A stretch of DNA of 64,000 nucleotides from Rhodoblastus acidophilus (GCF_900187365.1 NZ_FYDG01000013.1:33857-97856), one strand, 5' to 3'; shown: positions 34,641-45,198, counted from the stretch's first letter. Notes: generated by a model from the sequence alone, not told the origin. A program made the numbers and translations.

Positions 34641-35564
34641 ATGACCAACGCCTATGTGGATTTCGCCGCGAACGCCTTTCTGGGCCTTGGCCTGTTCCTG
34701 CTGCTGGCGATCGTCCTCAGCTCGTTTTTCACGGTGCAGACGGCGGAAACGGCCATCATCACCCGGTTCGGCCGCTATGTGCGCTGCGCCGAGGCCGGGC
34801 TGAACTGGAAGATTCCGTTCATCGAAGCGGTCGACGGGCGCATGAGCCTGCGCGTCAACCAGATCGCCTTGACCATGGAGACCAAGACCCGGGACAATGT
34901 GTTCGTCACCATCCCGATCTCCGTGCAGACGCGGGTGCGCGCGGAAAAGGCTTATGCCGCCTATTATAGCCTGTCCGACCCGGAGGCGCAGATCCGCGCC
35001 TATGTCGAGCAGGTCGTGCTCGGCCATGTGCCGGGCATGACGCTGGACGAGGTGTTCGCCAGCCAGTCGGGCATTGCGGCGGCGGTCAAGCACGAGCTCG
35101 ACGTGGACATGGCCGGCTTCGGTTATGAAATCGTCAATGTTCTCGTCACCGACATCATTCCCGACGCCAAGGTGAAATCGGCGATGAACGACATCAACGC
35201 CGCCCAGCGCGAGCAGGTGGCGGCGGCGGCGCGCGGCGAGGCCGAAAAAATCCTGGTGGTGAAAAAGGCCGAGGCCGAGGCGGAATCCAAGGCGCTGCAG
35301 GGCGAGGGTATCGCCAACCAGCGCAAGGCGATCATCGAGGGCCTGCGCGGCTCGATTGAGGGTTTTCAGCGCACGCTCGGCGACGCCAGCGCCAAGGAAG
35401 TGATGCAGCTCGTGCTGGTGACGCAATATTTCGACACGCTGAAGTCGATTGGCGAGCTGAACAAGACCAACACCCTGTTTCTGTCACATTCGCCGGCGGC
35501 GGTGCAGTCGGTGTCCGAGCAGATCCTGCAGGCGCTGTCCGGGGCGGAGAAGGCGAAGGGATAG
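34641..35564 (+). CDS. SPFH/stomatin-type membrane protein
   Basis: A 307-residue protein: one N-terminal membrane helix (FLGLGLFLLLAIVLSSFF), SPFH domain (VQTAETAIITRFGRYVRCAEAGLNWKIP), a coiled-coil rich in Ala/Glu (EQVAAAARGEAEKILVVKKA) and a hydrophobic C-terminal segment. Such proteins make membrane scaffolds and modulate proteases or channels. No NfeD or HflK partner is adjacent. The start at 34641 (MTNAYVD) is chosen over an upstream TTG. Confidence 0.87.
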   Translation: MTNAYVDFAANAFLGLGLFLLLAIVLSSFFTVQTAETAIITRFGRYVRCAEAGLNWKIPFIEAVDGRMSLRVNQIALTMETKTRDNVFVTIPISVQTRVRAEKAYAAYYSLSDPEAQIRAYVEQVVLGHVPGMTLDEVFASQSGIAAAVKHELDVDMAGFGYEIVNVLVTDIIPDAKVKSAMNDINAAQREQVAAAARGEAEKILVVKKAEAEAESKALQGEGIANQRKAIIEGLRGSIEGFQRTLGDASAKEVMQLVLVTQYFDTLKSIGELNKTNTLFLSHSPAAVQSVSEQILQALSGAEKAKG

Positions 35565-35601
35565 GCGGGCGGGCCGCGATATTCACGGCCCGCCCGACGC
35601 C

Positions 35602-36438
35602 TCACGCCTTCACGAACGCCAGCAGGTCGGCGTTCAGCACCTCGGCGTTGACCGTCAGCATGCCGTGCGGGAACCCCGGATAGGTCTTGAGTTCGCCGTT
35701 CTTCAACAGCTTGATCGATTTTAGGGCCGCATCGGCGATCGGCACGATCTGGTCATCTTCGCCATGCAGCACCAGCGTCGGAACCGAGATCGCCTTGAGG
35801 TCCTCGGTCTGGTCCGTTTCCGAAAACGCCTTGACGCCATCGTAATGCGCTTTGGCCGAGCCCATCATGCCCTGGCGCCACCAGTTCCTGACGACGCCCT
35901 CATGAACGGTCGCGCCGGAGCGGTTGAAGCCGTAGAACGGGCCTGAGGCGACATCGAGGAAGAACTGGGCGCGGTTGTCGGCCAGCGCCTTGCGAAAGCC
36001 GTCGAACACCTCGAGCGGCAGCCCTTCCGGATTGGCGTCCGTCTTCAGCATCAGCGGCGGCACGGCGCTGACCAGCACGGCCTTGGCGACGCGGCCGCGC
36101 GGTTCGCCGAATTTGGCGACATAGCGCGTCACCTCGCCGCCGCCGGTCGAATGGCCGATGTGGATGGCGTTCCTGAGATCGAGATGATCGGCGACGGCGG
36201 CGGCGTCGCTCGCGTAATGATCCATGTCGTGGCCCTCGGAAACCTGAGCCGACCGGCCGTGTCCGCGCCGGTCATGCGCCACGACGCGGAAGCCGCGCCG
36301 AACGAAGAACAGCATCTGCGCGTCCCAGTCGTCGGACGAAAGCGGCCAGCCGTGATGAAACACGATGGGCCGCGCGTCCTTGGGACCCCAATCCTTGTAG
36401 AAGATTTCCACGCCGTCGGCGGTGGCGACATAGGGCAT
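35602..36438 (-). CDS. alpha/beta hydrolase (non-heme chloroperoxidase-like)
   Basis: A 278-residue alpha/beta hydrolase. The nucleophile elbow is GHSTGGG (Ser about residue 98); HGWPLSSDDWDAQMLFF holds the oxyanion region; Asp in LVLHGEDDQIVP and His in GFPHGM complete the triad. The closest pattern is the cofactor-free haloperoxidase/esterase group. It lies downstream of draT on the same strand but 174 bp away, with no obvious functional link to nitrogen fixation. Confidence 0.85.
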   Translation of the reverse strand: MPYVATADGVEIFYKDWGPKDARPIVFHHGWPLSSDDWDAQMLFFVRRGFRVVAHDRRGHGRSAQVSEGHDMDHYASDAAAVADHLDLRNAIHIGHSTGGGEVTRYVAKFGEPRGRVAKAVLVSAVPPLMLKTDANPEGLPLEVFDGFRKALADNRAQFFLDVASGPFYGFNRSGATVHEGVVRNWWRQGMMGSAKAHYDGVKAFSETDQTEDLKAISVPTLVLHGEDDQIVPIADAALKSIKLLKNGELKTYPGFPHGMLTVNAEVLNADLLAFVKA

Positions 36439-36612
36439 GAGTCAAACTCCGTCCGCTGAGATCATTGAGAATGATGCGTTGGGTCGCCGCGCCGCCCGAA
36501 GGCGAAGGGGCAGGGTGCGCGCCGGCGAAAAGGCCGGGCGCTCTCCAAACGTCAGTGGGGCGGTGAAGGTTCAGAACTGCGCCTCATCGGCGACCGGTTG
36601 GACGGCGGCGCT

Positions 36613-37410
36613 TCAGGGCGCCGGCGGCTCGACCGTCACCGGATAGTCGCCGCCGATCAGCAGCACTTCCCGCTCGGCGCGGAACGGAAAGAAGGCGAGC
36701 AGCGCATTGGCGAACAGGATTTTGGGCAGCGGCGCCTGAACCGAGACGACCCGCGAGCCGAAGCAATCGGCGGTGGCGCGGTCGGTGGTGAAGGAGGACA
36801 GGCTGTTGACCCGCAGGATCATCTTGGATTCGCGCCGAAACAGCTGCTCGGAGGCGCGATCGACGCCGCGGTAGAGCCGCAGGTGAGTCTGGCCCGGACA
36901 GACCAGCGTGCGCAGCGCCCATTGCACATATTCATAGAGCAGGTCGAGTTGGGCGTGAATGGAATTGGCGTGATAGGCGCTGCCCAGATTGTCTTCGACA
37001 TAGGCGCGCCAGGAGGGATCGGCGACATCGCTGATCCTCTCGCCGTGGTGGGCGGGCGGCAGGCCGAAGCGGCTCTCCACCCAGCCCTTCAGCACCGCGC
37101 CCTCGCGCGAAAAACTGTCATGCTCCCAGCCGAGCAGCAGGCGCACGAAGGAATGGCGGAACGACGGTCCGCGCGCGCTCGGCTGCTCGCGCCATTGCGG
37201 CGCCTCCAGCCCGAAAATCGCGGTCATATATTTGGCGAAGGCGTCGCTGGCCTCGGCGATGTCGCCGGCGAGGCCGAGCATTTCGAACAGCGGCGCATTC
37301 ATCTCGCGCACGCCGGCGATGCGCAATTCGCTGGGCGCGACGGCGTAATCGACCGAGGCGAGGACGGCGGCGGGCAGGCCGACCAGATTGGGGCCAAAGG
37401 GCGGCGTCAT
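36613..37410 (-). CDS. draT: NAD+-dinitrogen-reductase ADP-ribosyltransferase DraT
   Basis: A 265-residue enzyme that switches nitrogenase off by adding ADP-ribose from NAD+ to one arginine of the dinitrogenase reductase dimer when ammonium appears or energy falls. Family sequence: EGAVLKGWVESRFGLPPAHH, NSIHAQLDLLYEYVQWALRTL, LRLYRGVDRASE and VNSLSSFTTDRATADCFGS, the last holding the R-S-E-like NAD-binding and catalytic core. The target arginine is present in the AnfH encoded at 40846 (R99). The removing enzyme draG, usually next to draT, is absent: the downstream gene is a hydrolase. It is divergent from the flavin-binding gene at 37494. Confidence 0.9.
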   Translation of the reverse strand: MTPPFGPNLVGLPAAVLASVDYAVAPSELRIAGVREMNAPLFEMLGLAGDIAEASDAFAKYMTAIFGLEAPQWREQPSARGPSFRHSFVRLLLGWEHDSFSREGAVLKGWVESRFGLPPAHHGERISDVADPSWRAYVEDNLGSAYHANSIHAQLDLLYEYVQWALRTLVCPGQTHLRLYRGVDRASEQLFRRESKMILRVNSLSSFTTDRATADCFGSRVVSVQAPLPKILFANALLAFFPFRAEREVLLIGGDYPVTVEPPAP

Positions 37411-37493
37411 GTCAGCGCCGAAGCCTTGCGGCAGCCATGGCTCGTTTCATGCTTTGTCGTTGGCGTCCCATCTTCTTTCCAGGACTTTTCCCA

Positions 37494-38156
37494 ATGACAA
37501 CTTCGCCCCATGACGCCGGCGCGCCCAGCGCCAGAACCATTGTGAACCGCTATCGCCATCTCGCCCATTACGACCGTCCCACCATCGACGCCATTCTCGA
37601 CGCCATGCCCGTCGCCCATATCGCCTATCTTCACGAGGGACAGCCGATTGTCACCCCCACGCTGCAATGGCGCGAGGGCGATCGGGTCTATTGGCACGGC
37701 GCCAACAACGGACGGATGATGCGGGCGACCGAGGGCGCCGACGTCTGCCTCACCGTTTCCATTCTCGACGGCCTGGTGCTGGCGCGTTCGGCCTTCAATT
37801 TCAACGTCAATCATCGTTCGGTCATGGTGTTCGGCAAGGCCGAGGCGGTCACCGACCGCGAGGAGAAGGTGCGGCTGCTGACCCGGCTCATCAACAGTTT
37901 CGCGCCGAACCAATGGGACAAGCTGCGTCCGGCGACCGCCCCGGAAATCAACGCGACCGCGATCCTGTCGCTGAAAATCGGGGAGGCCTCGGCGAAAGTG
38001 CGCAGCGGCCCGCCGGAGGATAATGAAGGCGATTACGCGCATCCGGTCTGGGCCGGCGTGCTGCCGATCCGCCTGACGGTCGGCGCGGCCGAACCCGATC
38101 CGCGCAATCTCCCCGGCGTCGCCGCGCCCGACCTGTCCGGCTACCGGATCGGCTGA
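37494..38156 (+). CDS. pyridoxamine 5'-phosphate oxidase-family flavin-binding protein
   Basis: A 220-residue split-barrel protein. Family segments: RTIVNRYRHLAHYDRPTIDA, VTPTLQWREGDRVYWHGANN, RSVMVFGKAEAVTDREEK and VWAGVLPIRLTVG at the C-terminus. Proteins of this branch bind FMN or F420/heme and are often annotated as stress or 5-nitroimidazole-type proteins; the exact reaction is unknown. The ATG at 37494 has CAGGA upstream. It lies divergent from draT and convergent with the NifU-C gene. Confidence 0.82.
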   Translation: MTTSPHDAGAPSARTIVNRYRHLAHYDRPTIDAILDAMPVAHIAYLHEGQPIVTPTLQWREGDRVYWHGANNGRMMRATEGADVCLTVSILDGLVLARSAFNFNVNHRSVMVFGKAEAVTDREEKVRLLTRLINSFAPNQWDKLRPATAPEINATAILSLKIGEASAKVRSGPPEDNEGDYAHPVWAGVLPIRLTVGAAEPDPRNLPGVAAPDLSGYRIG

Positions 38157-38161
38157 CCCGA

Positions 38162-38443
38162 TCAGGCGGGCCCCGCTTTTCCAGTCGGAACGACCGAAAC
38201 GGGCCCGCCGCCCAGGGCGTTGGACAGTTGCTTGCGCACCCAGCCCAGCGTCTCATTGGCCGCGCCGCAGCCGGCGCAAGCGCCGTCCAGCCGCACTTTT
38301 ACGCGAGCGCCTTCGATGGCGACCAGCGCGATGTCGCCGCCGTCGGCGCGGAATTTTTCCCGCAAACTTTCGAGCGTTTCCGCGATGATGCGCGCGCGTT
38401 CGCTGTCGCTGGCGGGCGCCGGATTCTCTTGTTCGGGACGCAT
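38162..38443 (-). CDS. NifU-like C-terminal scaffold protein
   Basis: A 93-residue protein consisting of only the NifU C-terminal (Nfu) domain. FRADGGDIALVAIEGARVKV is followed by the cluster-binding C56-A-G-C59 in LDGACAGCGAANETLGW. Nfu domains carry and deliver Fe-S clusters. The start at 38443 has AGGAG 8 bases upstream. It is divergent from anfA and only 0.4 kb away, so a role in supplying clusters to the nitrogenase is an attractive inference, though many bacteria keep such a gene for general use. Confidence 0.85.
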   Translation of the reverse strand: MRPEQENPAPASDSERARIIAETLESLREKFRADGGDIALVAIEGARVKVRLDGACAGCGAANETLGWVRKQLSNALGGGPVSVVPTGKAGPA

Positions 38444-38639
38444 GAAAACTCCTATCGAAATGCGGGCGCAGGTTTGCGCGCGAAAAAGACATCGCAAGCG
38501 CCGCGCCATGGCCGCGGCGTCCAGCAAATCGCGGGCGGAGAAGGTTTGCGCGCGGCGCGCGGCTGGGCCTGTGCGGTCAATTTCGCGGCGAATGAACCGG
38601 GGCGGTCAATTCGTACGCGTCGTCGCCGCGTCTCTCGGA

Positions 38640-38679
38640 AAATTTACAAAAAGGTGCATTGTGCGCGATCGGTAAATTT
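38640..38679. promoter_or_regulatory. inverted repeat with TTTAC/GTAAA half-sites upstream of anfA
   Basis: AAATTTAC (38640-38647) and GTAAATTT (38672-38679) are perfect 8-bp arms 24 bp apart. The half-site TTTAC/GTAAA recurs in both inverted repeats upstream of anfH. Placed about 100 bp before the sigma54-like element of anfA, it may bind an activator or repressor such as AnfA itself, NtrC-like or a metal regulator; no factor is proven. Confidence 0.4.
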
Positions 38680-38776
38680 CGGGCCGCCGTCACGGCGCGG
38701 CGCGCCCCTGCGGACATGCCGGGAAATCGCGCGGAATCCGCCCGCCGCGCGCCGGTTTGAAAAAACAACCCGTCGC

Positions 38777-38792
38777 TGGCCCCGCGCTTGCT
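38777..38792 (+). promoter_or_regulatory. candidate sigma54 promoter of anfA
   Basis: TGGCCC (38777-38782), five bases, TTGCT (38788-38792): GG and GC doublets ten bases apart as required, ten of eleven consensus positions matched (C for A in the -24 box). Transcription would start near 38803, leaving a ~35-base leader before the ATG at 38838 with GAGGA. That spacing supports both the promoter and the chosen start. Confidence 0.45.
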
Positions 38793-38837
38793 GAACTGTC
38801 GATGCGGTCGGACTCACCCGGCCCGGCGAGGACGTTC

Positions 38838-40457
38838 ATGCGCCTTGAAGATCACGACGCCGCAGACATCGACATCACAAATTTCGTCGACGAGTTCAGC
38901 CATTGCTTCACCGGCGAATGCCGCGTCGGCGTGCTGCAGACCCTGTCGCAGATCAGCCGGATCATCACCGCTAGCGACGATCTCGCCGGCTCGCTGCCGC
39001 TGATCCTTGCGGTGATGCGCCAGCAGCTCAAGATGAAGCGCGGCCTGCTCACGCTGTATGACCGCGCCAGCGAAACCATTTTCGTGCATGACAGTTTCGG
39101 CCTGTCCGACGAGGAAAAGGCGCGCGGCGCCGTGCTGCCCGGCGAGGGCGTCATCGACAAGGTGATCGCCACCGGCAAAACCCTGATCGCGCGCAGCCGG
39201 CGCGGCGCGCGGGCGGTGTTCGACAAGGAAAAGAAAAGCCGCGCCGAAACCGCCTTCATCTGCATTCCCATCATCCACGCGCAAAAAGTGTTGGGGGCGC
39301 TGGCGGCGGAGCGCGGCTATATGAATCCCCGGCTGCGCGCGCAGGATGTGGAAATTCTCACCATGATCGCCGCGATGATCGCGCCGGCGGCCGAACTCTA
39401 TCTGCTGGAAACGCTGGAAAAGACGCGGCTGGAGCAGGAGAACCGGCGGCTGCGCAACACTTTGGGGCAAAGGTTCCGGCCCGATAATATGATCGGCGGC
39501 TCCAAATCGATGCAGGACGTTTACGATCTCGTTGAAAAGGTCGCGGCGACCAAGGCGACCGTGCTGATCTTGGGCGAGAGCGGCGTCGGCAAGGAGCTGG
39601 TCGCCAACGCCATCCATTTCAACAGCGCGGCGTCCGACGGGCCGTTCATCAAATCCAATTGCGCGGCGCTGCCGGAGAGCCTGGCCGAGAGCGAACTGTT
39701 CGGCCATGAGCGCGGCGCCTTCACCGGCGCGTTAAGCCTGCGCAAAGGCAGTTTCGAGCTGGCTGACGGCGGCACGATCTTCCTCGACGAAGTCGGCGAA
39801 CTCAGCTTATCGATTCAGGCGAAGCTGTTGCGCATTTTGCAGGAGCGCACGTTCGAGCGCGTCGGCGGCTCCCGGTCGATCAAGATCGACGTGCGCATCA
39901 TCGCCGCCACCAATCGCAATCTCGCGGAGATGGTCGAGAAGGGGCTGTTCCGCGAAGATCTCTATTACCGGCTCAATGTGTTTCCGATCACCGTGCCGCC
40001 GCTGCGCGAGCGCGGCAGCGACGTCATCACGCTGGCCGATCATTTCGTCACCACCTTCGCCGCCGAAAACAACAAGCCGGTCAAGCGCATTTCGACGCCG
40101 GCGCTCAACATGCTGATGGCGTATCATTGGCCGGGCAATGTGCGCGAACTCGAAAACATCATGGAGCGCGCGGTCATTCTTTGCGAGGACGAGGTGATCC
40201 ACGCCTACGCCCTGCCGCCGTCGCTGCAGACCTCGAAAGAGAGCGGGACGAGTTTCGGCGTCAGTCTCGAATCCAAGCTGCATTCGGTCGAATATGAGAT
40301 GATCGTCGAAGCCTTGAAAAACTCGTCGGGCCATATCGGCGACGCCGCGCGCGAACTCGGGTTGACCCGGCGCATGCTCGGCAAGCGGCTGGAGCGTTAC
40401 GGTCTCAACTACAAGACGTTTCGCGCCGCGGGCGCGAGCGGCGACGATTTGGGTTGA
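38838..40457 (+). CDS. anfA: AnfA, sigma54-dependent activator of the Fe-only nitrogenase operon
   Basis: A 539-residue NifA-family enhancer-binding protein: N-terminal GAF sensor domain (about residues 40-190), AAA+ domain with Walker A GESGVGKE (K252) and the sigma54-contact loop GAFTGA (293-298), and a C-terminal Fis-type helix-turn-helix (GHIGDAARELGLTRRMLGKR). A cysteine pair C23-x4-C28 precedes the GAF domain, as in the Fe-S-sensing AnfA/VnfA type. The cysteine cluster between AAA+ and HTH that marks oxygen-sensitive alphaproteobacterial NifA is missing. Length is near that of A. vinelandii AnfA. The ATG at 38838 has GAGGA upstream; ATG 38802 and TTG 38757 do not. Directly upstream of anfH, so AnfA rather than NifA. 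Confidence 0.9.
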   Translation: MRLEDHDAADIDITNFVDEFSHCFTGECRVGVLQTLSQISRIITASDDLAGSLPLILAVMRQQLKMKRGLLTLYDRASETIFVHDSFGLSDEEKARGAVLPGEGVIDKVIATGKTLIARSRRGARAVFDKEKKSRAETAFICIPIIHAQKVLGALAAERGYMNPRLRAQDVEILTMIAAMIAPAAELYLLETLEKTRLEQENRRLRNTLGQRFRPDNMIGGSKSMQDVYDLVEKVAATKATVLILGESGVGKELVANAIHFNSAASDGPFIKSNCAALPESLAESELFGHERGAFTGALSLRKGSFELADGGTIFLDEVGELSLSIQAKLLRILQERTFERVGGSRSIKIDVRIIAATNRNLAEMVEKGLFREDLYYRLNVFPITVPPLRERGSDVITLADHFVTTFAAENNKPVKRISTPALNMLMAYHWPGNVRELENIMERAVILCEDEVIHAYALPPSLQTSKESGTSFGVSLESKLHSVEYEMIVEALKNSSGHIGDAARELGLTRRMLGKRLERYGLNYKTFRAAGASGDDLG

Positions 40458-40491
40458 CCGCACTCCGCCTTCGCCCGTTCCGCCTTCCCTG

Positions 40492-40517
40492 ACCGCCGGC
40501 CTCGCGCCGGCGGTTTT
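40492..40517 (+). terminator. rho-independent terminator of anfA
   Basis: ACCGCCGGC (40492-40500) and GCCGGCGGT (40506-40514) make a perfect 9-bp stem with a CTCGC loop, followed by TTT and then GCTTTCT. It lies 35 bp after the anfA stop and should separate anfA from the strongly expressed anfH operon. Confidence 0.75.
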
Positions 40518-40545
40518 GCTTTCTGCGGCCTCACGCGTGGAATAG

Positions 40546-40582
40546 ACCGGGAGGTAAATTCTTGCCGGATTTACCTCCCGGT
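40546..40582. promoter_or_regulatory. perfect 14-bp inverted repeat upstream of anfH
   Basis: ACCGGGAGGTAAAT (40546-40559) and ATTTACCTCCCGGT (40569-40582) are perfect arms around a 9-bp spacer. No T-run follows, and a terminator already lies upstream, so a protein-binding site is more likely than a second terminator. It holds GTAAA and TTTAC, the half-sites seen in the neighbouring dyads but in everted order. It could be a second activator site or a repressor (for example metal-responsive) site. Confidence 0.5.
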
Positions 40583-40616
40583 TCATTTCGGTTTCGGGCT
40601 CGCGGCGCCGCTGCTT

Positions 40617-40632
40617 TTTACATTGATGTAAA
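40617..40632. promoter_or_regulatory. AnfA-type upstream activator site
   Basis: TTTACATTGATGTAAA is a perfect dyad (7-bp arms, 2-bp centre) containing TAC-N6-GTA, the motif I recall as the AnfA-binding consensus at the Rhodobacter capsulatus anfH promoter. It lies about 150 bp upstream of the sigma54 promoter, a usual distance for enhancer sites that act by DNA looping. Confidence 0.65.
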
Positions 40633-40707
40633 TACTGTTCGTGATTCACCTGCGCCGCGCATTGTTGCGGCTTTCCCGCCCTCGCTGCGCTGAATATTAT
40701 CTTTTAA

Positions 40708-43330
<2,623 letters not shown>

Positions 43331-43342
43331 GGAGATCTTGAT

Positions 43343-43771
43343 ATGGCTGGTTTCAAGAAGGAAAAACCCACCGCGCGGGCGAATTATCCCAAGCTGCACG
43401 CTTCCGATCCGCTGACCGGATTCGACGCCGAGACGCGCGAAAAAGTCTCCTTCATGGAGAACTACATCATGAAGAACTGCCTGTGGCAGTTCAACTCGCG
43501 CGGCTGGGACCGCCGCAAGCAGAACGAAGGCATTCTGGGCAAGACGACAAAACTGCTGCTCGGCGAGGAGGTCGAAAACGAGACGCCGCTGGAGAAGTGC
43601 TACTGGGTCGACGCGGTCCTGCTGTCGCGCGCCTTTCGCGAGCGTTGCGCCTGGCTCGCCGGCATGGGCAAGGACGAGGTCCAGGCCCTGATGAAAATCC
43701 TGCATGCGCGCATCGACTGGCTCACCATCGACGGCTCTCTCAATGAAGAGCTGACGGTCCAGAATTACTGA
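43343..43771 (+). CDS. anfG: Fe-only nitrogenase delta subunit AnfG
   Basis: A 142-residue delta subunit, found only in alternative (V- and Fe-only) nitrogenases; it is needed for stable AnfDGK and correct cofactor insertion. Blocks: EKVSFMENYIMKNCLWQFNSRGWDRRKQNEGI split across residues ~33-64, and CYWVDAVLLSRAFRERCAWL. It is about ten residues longer at the N-terminus than A. vinelandii AnfG. The ATG at 43343 has GAGGAGA upstream. Between anfD and anfK as usual; 11 bp to anfK. Confidence 0.94.
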   Translation: MAGFKKEKPTARANYPKLHASDPLTGFDAETREKVSFMENYIMKNCLWQFNSRGWDRRKQNEGILGKTTKLLLGEEVENETPLEKCYWVDAVLLSRAFRERCAWLAGMGKDEVQALMKILHARIDWLTIDGSLNEELTVQNY

Positions 43772-43782
43772 GGATTTTTGCC

Positions 43783-45171
43783 ATGAATTGCGAAGTCAAA
43801 GTCAAGGACCGGATTGGCACGATCAATCCCATTTTCACCTGCCAGCCGGCCGGCGCCCAATATGCCTCGATCGGCGTCAAGGACTGCATCGGTCTGGTCC
43901 ACGGCGGCCAGGGCTGCGTCATGTTCGTGCGTCTGTTGATCTCCCAGCATCTCAAGGAGAGTTTTGAGATCGCCTCGTCCTCGCTGCATGAGGACGGCGC
44001 GGTGTTCGGCGCCTGCGGGCGGGTCGAGGAAGGCGTGGACGTGCTGCTGGCGCGCTACCCGCACCTCAAGGTGATCCCGATCATCACCACCTGTTCGACG
44101 GAGGTGATCGGCGACGACGTCGATGGCGTCATCACCAAGCTCGAAGAAGGCCTGCTCGCGGAAAAATATCCCGACCGCGAAGTGCATCTGCTGCCGATCC
44201 ACACGCCGTCTTTCGTCGGCTCGATGGTGTCGGGCTATGACGTGGCCGTGCGCGATTTCGTCAAAAAGTTTGCGCGCAAAGGCCCGTCGAACGGCAAGAT
44301 CAATTTCATCACCGGCTGGGTCAATCCCGGCGACGTCACCGAGCTGAAGTCGCTGCTCAAGGAGATGGATATCGACGCCACCGTGCTGTTCGAGATCGAA
44401 AGCTTTGATTCCCCGATCATGCCCGACGGCGGCGAAGTCTCGCATGGCAACACCACCATCGAGGATCTGGTGTCCACGGGCTCGGCGACCCACACGTTTG
44501 CGCTCAACCGCTACGAGGGCGGCAAGGCGGCGCAGTTTTTGGAGAAGAAGTTCAAGATTCCCTCGGTGATTGGCCCGACGCCGATCGGCATCCGCAACAC
44601 CGACGCGATGCTGAAGAAACTGTCGGAAGCGACGGGCAAGCCGATCCCGGAATCGCTGGTGCGCAAGCGCGGCGTCGCGCTCGACGCCATCACCGATCTC
44701 GCCCACATGTTCCTCGCCGACAAAAAGGTCGCGATTTACGGCAATCCCGATCTGGTGATTGGTCTGGCCGAATTCTGTCTCGACCTGGAAATGAAGCCGC
44801 AACTGCTGCTGCTCGGCGACGACAATTCGTCCTATGCCGACGATCCCCGCATCAAGGCGCTGCAGGAGCATGTCGATTATCCCATGGAGATCGTCACCAA
44901 CGCCGACTTCTGGGATCTGGAAGACCGCATCAAGAACAAGGGCCTCGAACTCGATCTGATCCTCGGCCATTCCAAGGGCCGCTTCATCTCGATCGACTAT
45001 GACATCCCCATGGTGCGCGTCGGCTTCCCCACCTACGACCGCGCCGGGCTCTATCGCTATCCGGTCGTCGGCTACGGCGGCGCGACCTGGCTGGTCGAGC
45101 AGATGGCCAATGCGCTGTTCACCGACATGGAGCACAAAAAGCACAAGGAATGGCTGCTCAACGTGTGGTGA
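43783..45171 (+). CDS. anfK: Fe-only nitrogenase beta subunit AnfK
   Basis: A 462-residue beta subunit, the same length as A. vinelandii AnfK, that shares the P-cluster with AnfD. Cysteines C20 (IFTCQPAG), C45 (GGQGCVMF) and the one in IITTCSTEVIGDDV are the P-cluster ligands. Much shorter at the N-terminus than NifK, as expected for the alternative enzyme. TGAGGA of the anfG stop region supplies the ribosome binding site. A GC-rich hairpin follows the stop. Confidence 0.95.
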   Translation: MNCEVKVKDRIGTINPIFTCQPAGAQYASIGVKDCIGLVHGGQGCVMFVRLLISQHLKESFEIASSSLHEDGAVFGACGRVEEGVDVLLARYPHLKVIPIITTCSTEVIGDDVDGVITKLEEGLLAEKYPDREVHLLPIHTPSFVGSMVSGYDVAVRDFVKKFARKGPSNGKINFITGWVNPGDVTELKSLLKEMDIDATVLFEIESFDSPIMPDGGEVSHGNTTIEDLVSTGSATHTFALNRYEGGKAAQFLEKKFKIPSVIGPTPIGIRNTDAMLKKLSEATGKPIPESLVRKRGVALDAITDLAHMFLADKKVAIYGNPDLVIGLAEFCLDLEMKPQLLLLGDDNSSYADDPRIKALQEHVDYPMEIVTNADFWDLEDRIKNKGLELDLILGHSKGRFISIDYDIPMVRVGFPTYDRAGLYRYPVVGYGGATWLVEQMANALFTDMEHKKHKEWLLNVW

Positions 45172-45179
45172 CAACAATG

Positions 45180-45198
45180 GCGGGCGCGTTGCGCCCGC
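45180..45198 (+). terminator. GC hairpin between anfK and anfO
   Basis: GCGGGCGC (45180-45187), GTT loop, GCGCCCGC (45191-45198): a perfect 8-bp stem 8 bases after the anfK stop and 23 bases before the anfO ATG, without a T-run. It may lower expression of anfO relative to the structural genes or protect their mRNA. Confidence 0.5.

Larger units (their letters stand above)
38444..38837. other. 394-bp gap between NifU-C gene and anfA, with control elements
   Basis: This divergent region must hold promoters for both genes. Seen in it: an AAATTTAC/GTAAATTT inverted repeat (38640-38679) enclosing GGTGCATTGTGC, which contains an NtrC-like half site, and a sigma54-type element at 38777-38792. No additional gene is supported. 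Confidence 0.55.

Noticed and set aside
36613..37410. Toxin-type ADP-ribosyltransferase
   Set aside because: Sequence and length are those of DraT, and a nitrogenase reductase gene with the target arginine is nearby.
45178..45193. TGGCGG-N5-TTGC, a possible sigma54 promoter before anfO
   Set aside because: Two mismatches in the -24 box, and the bases are explained by the GC hairpin between anfK and anfO.
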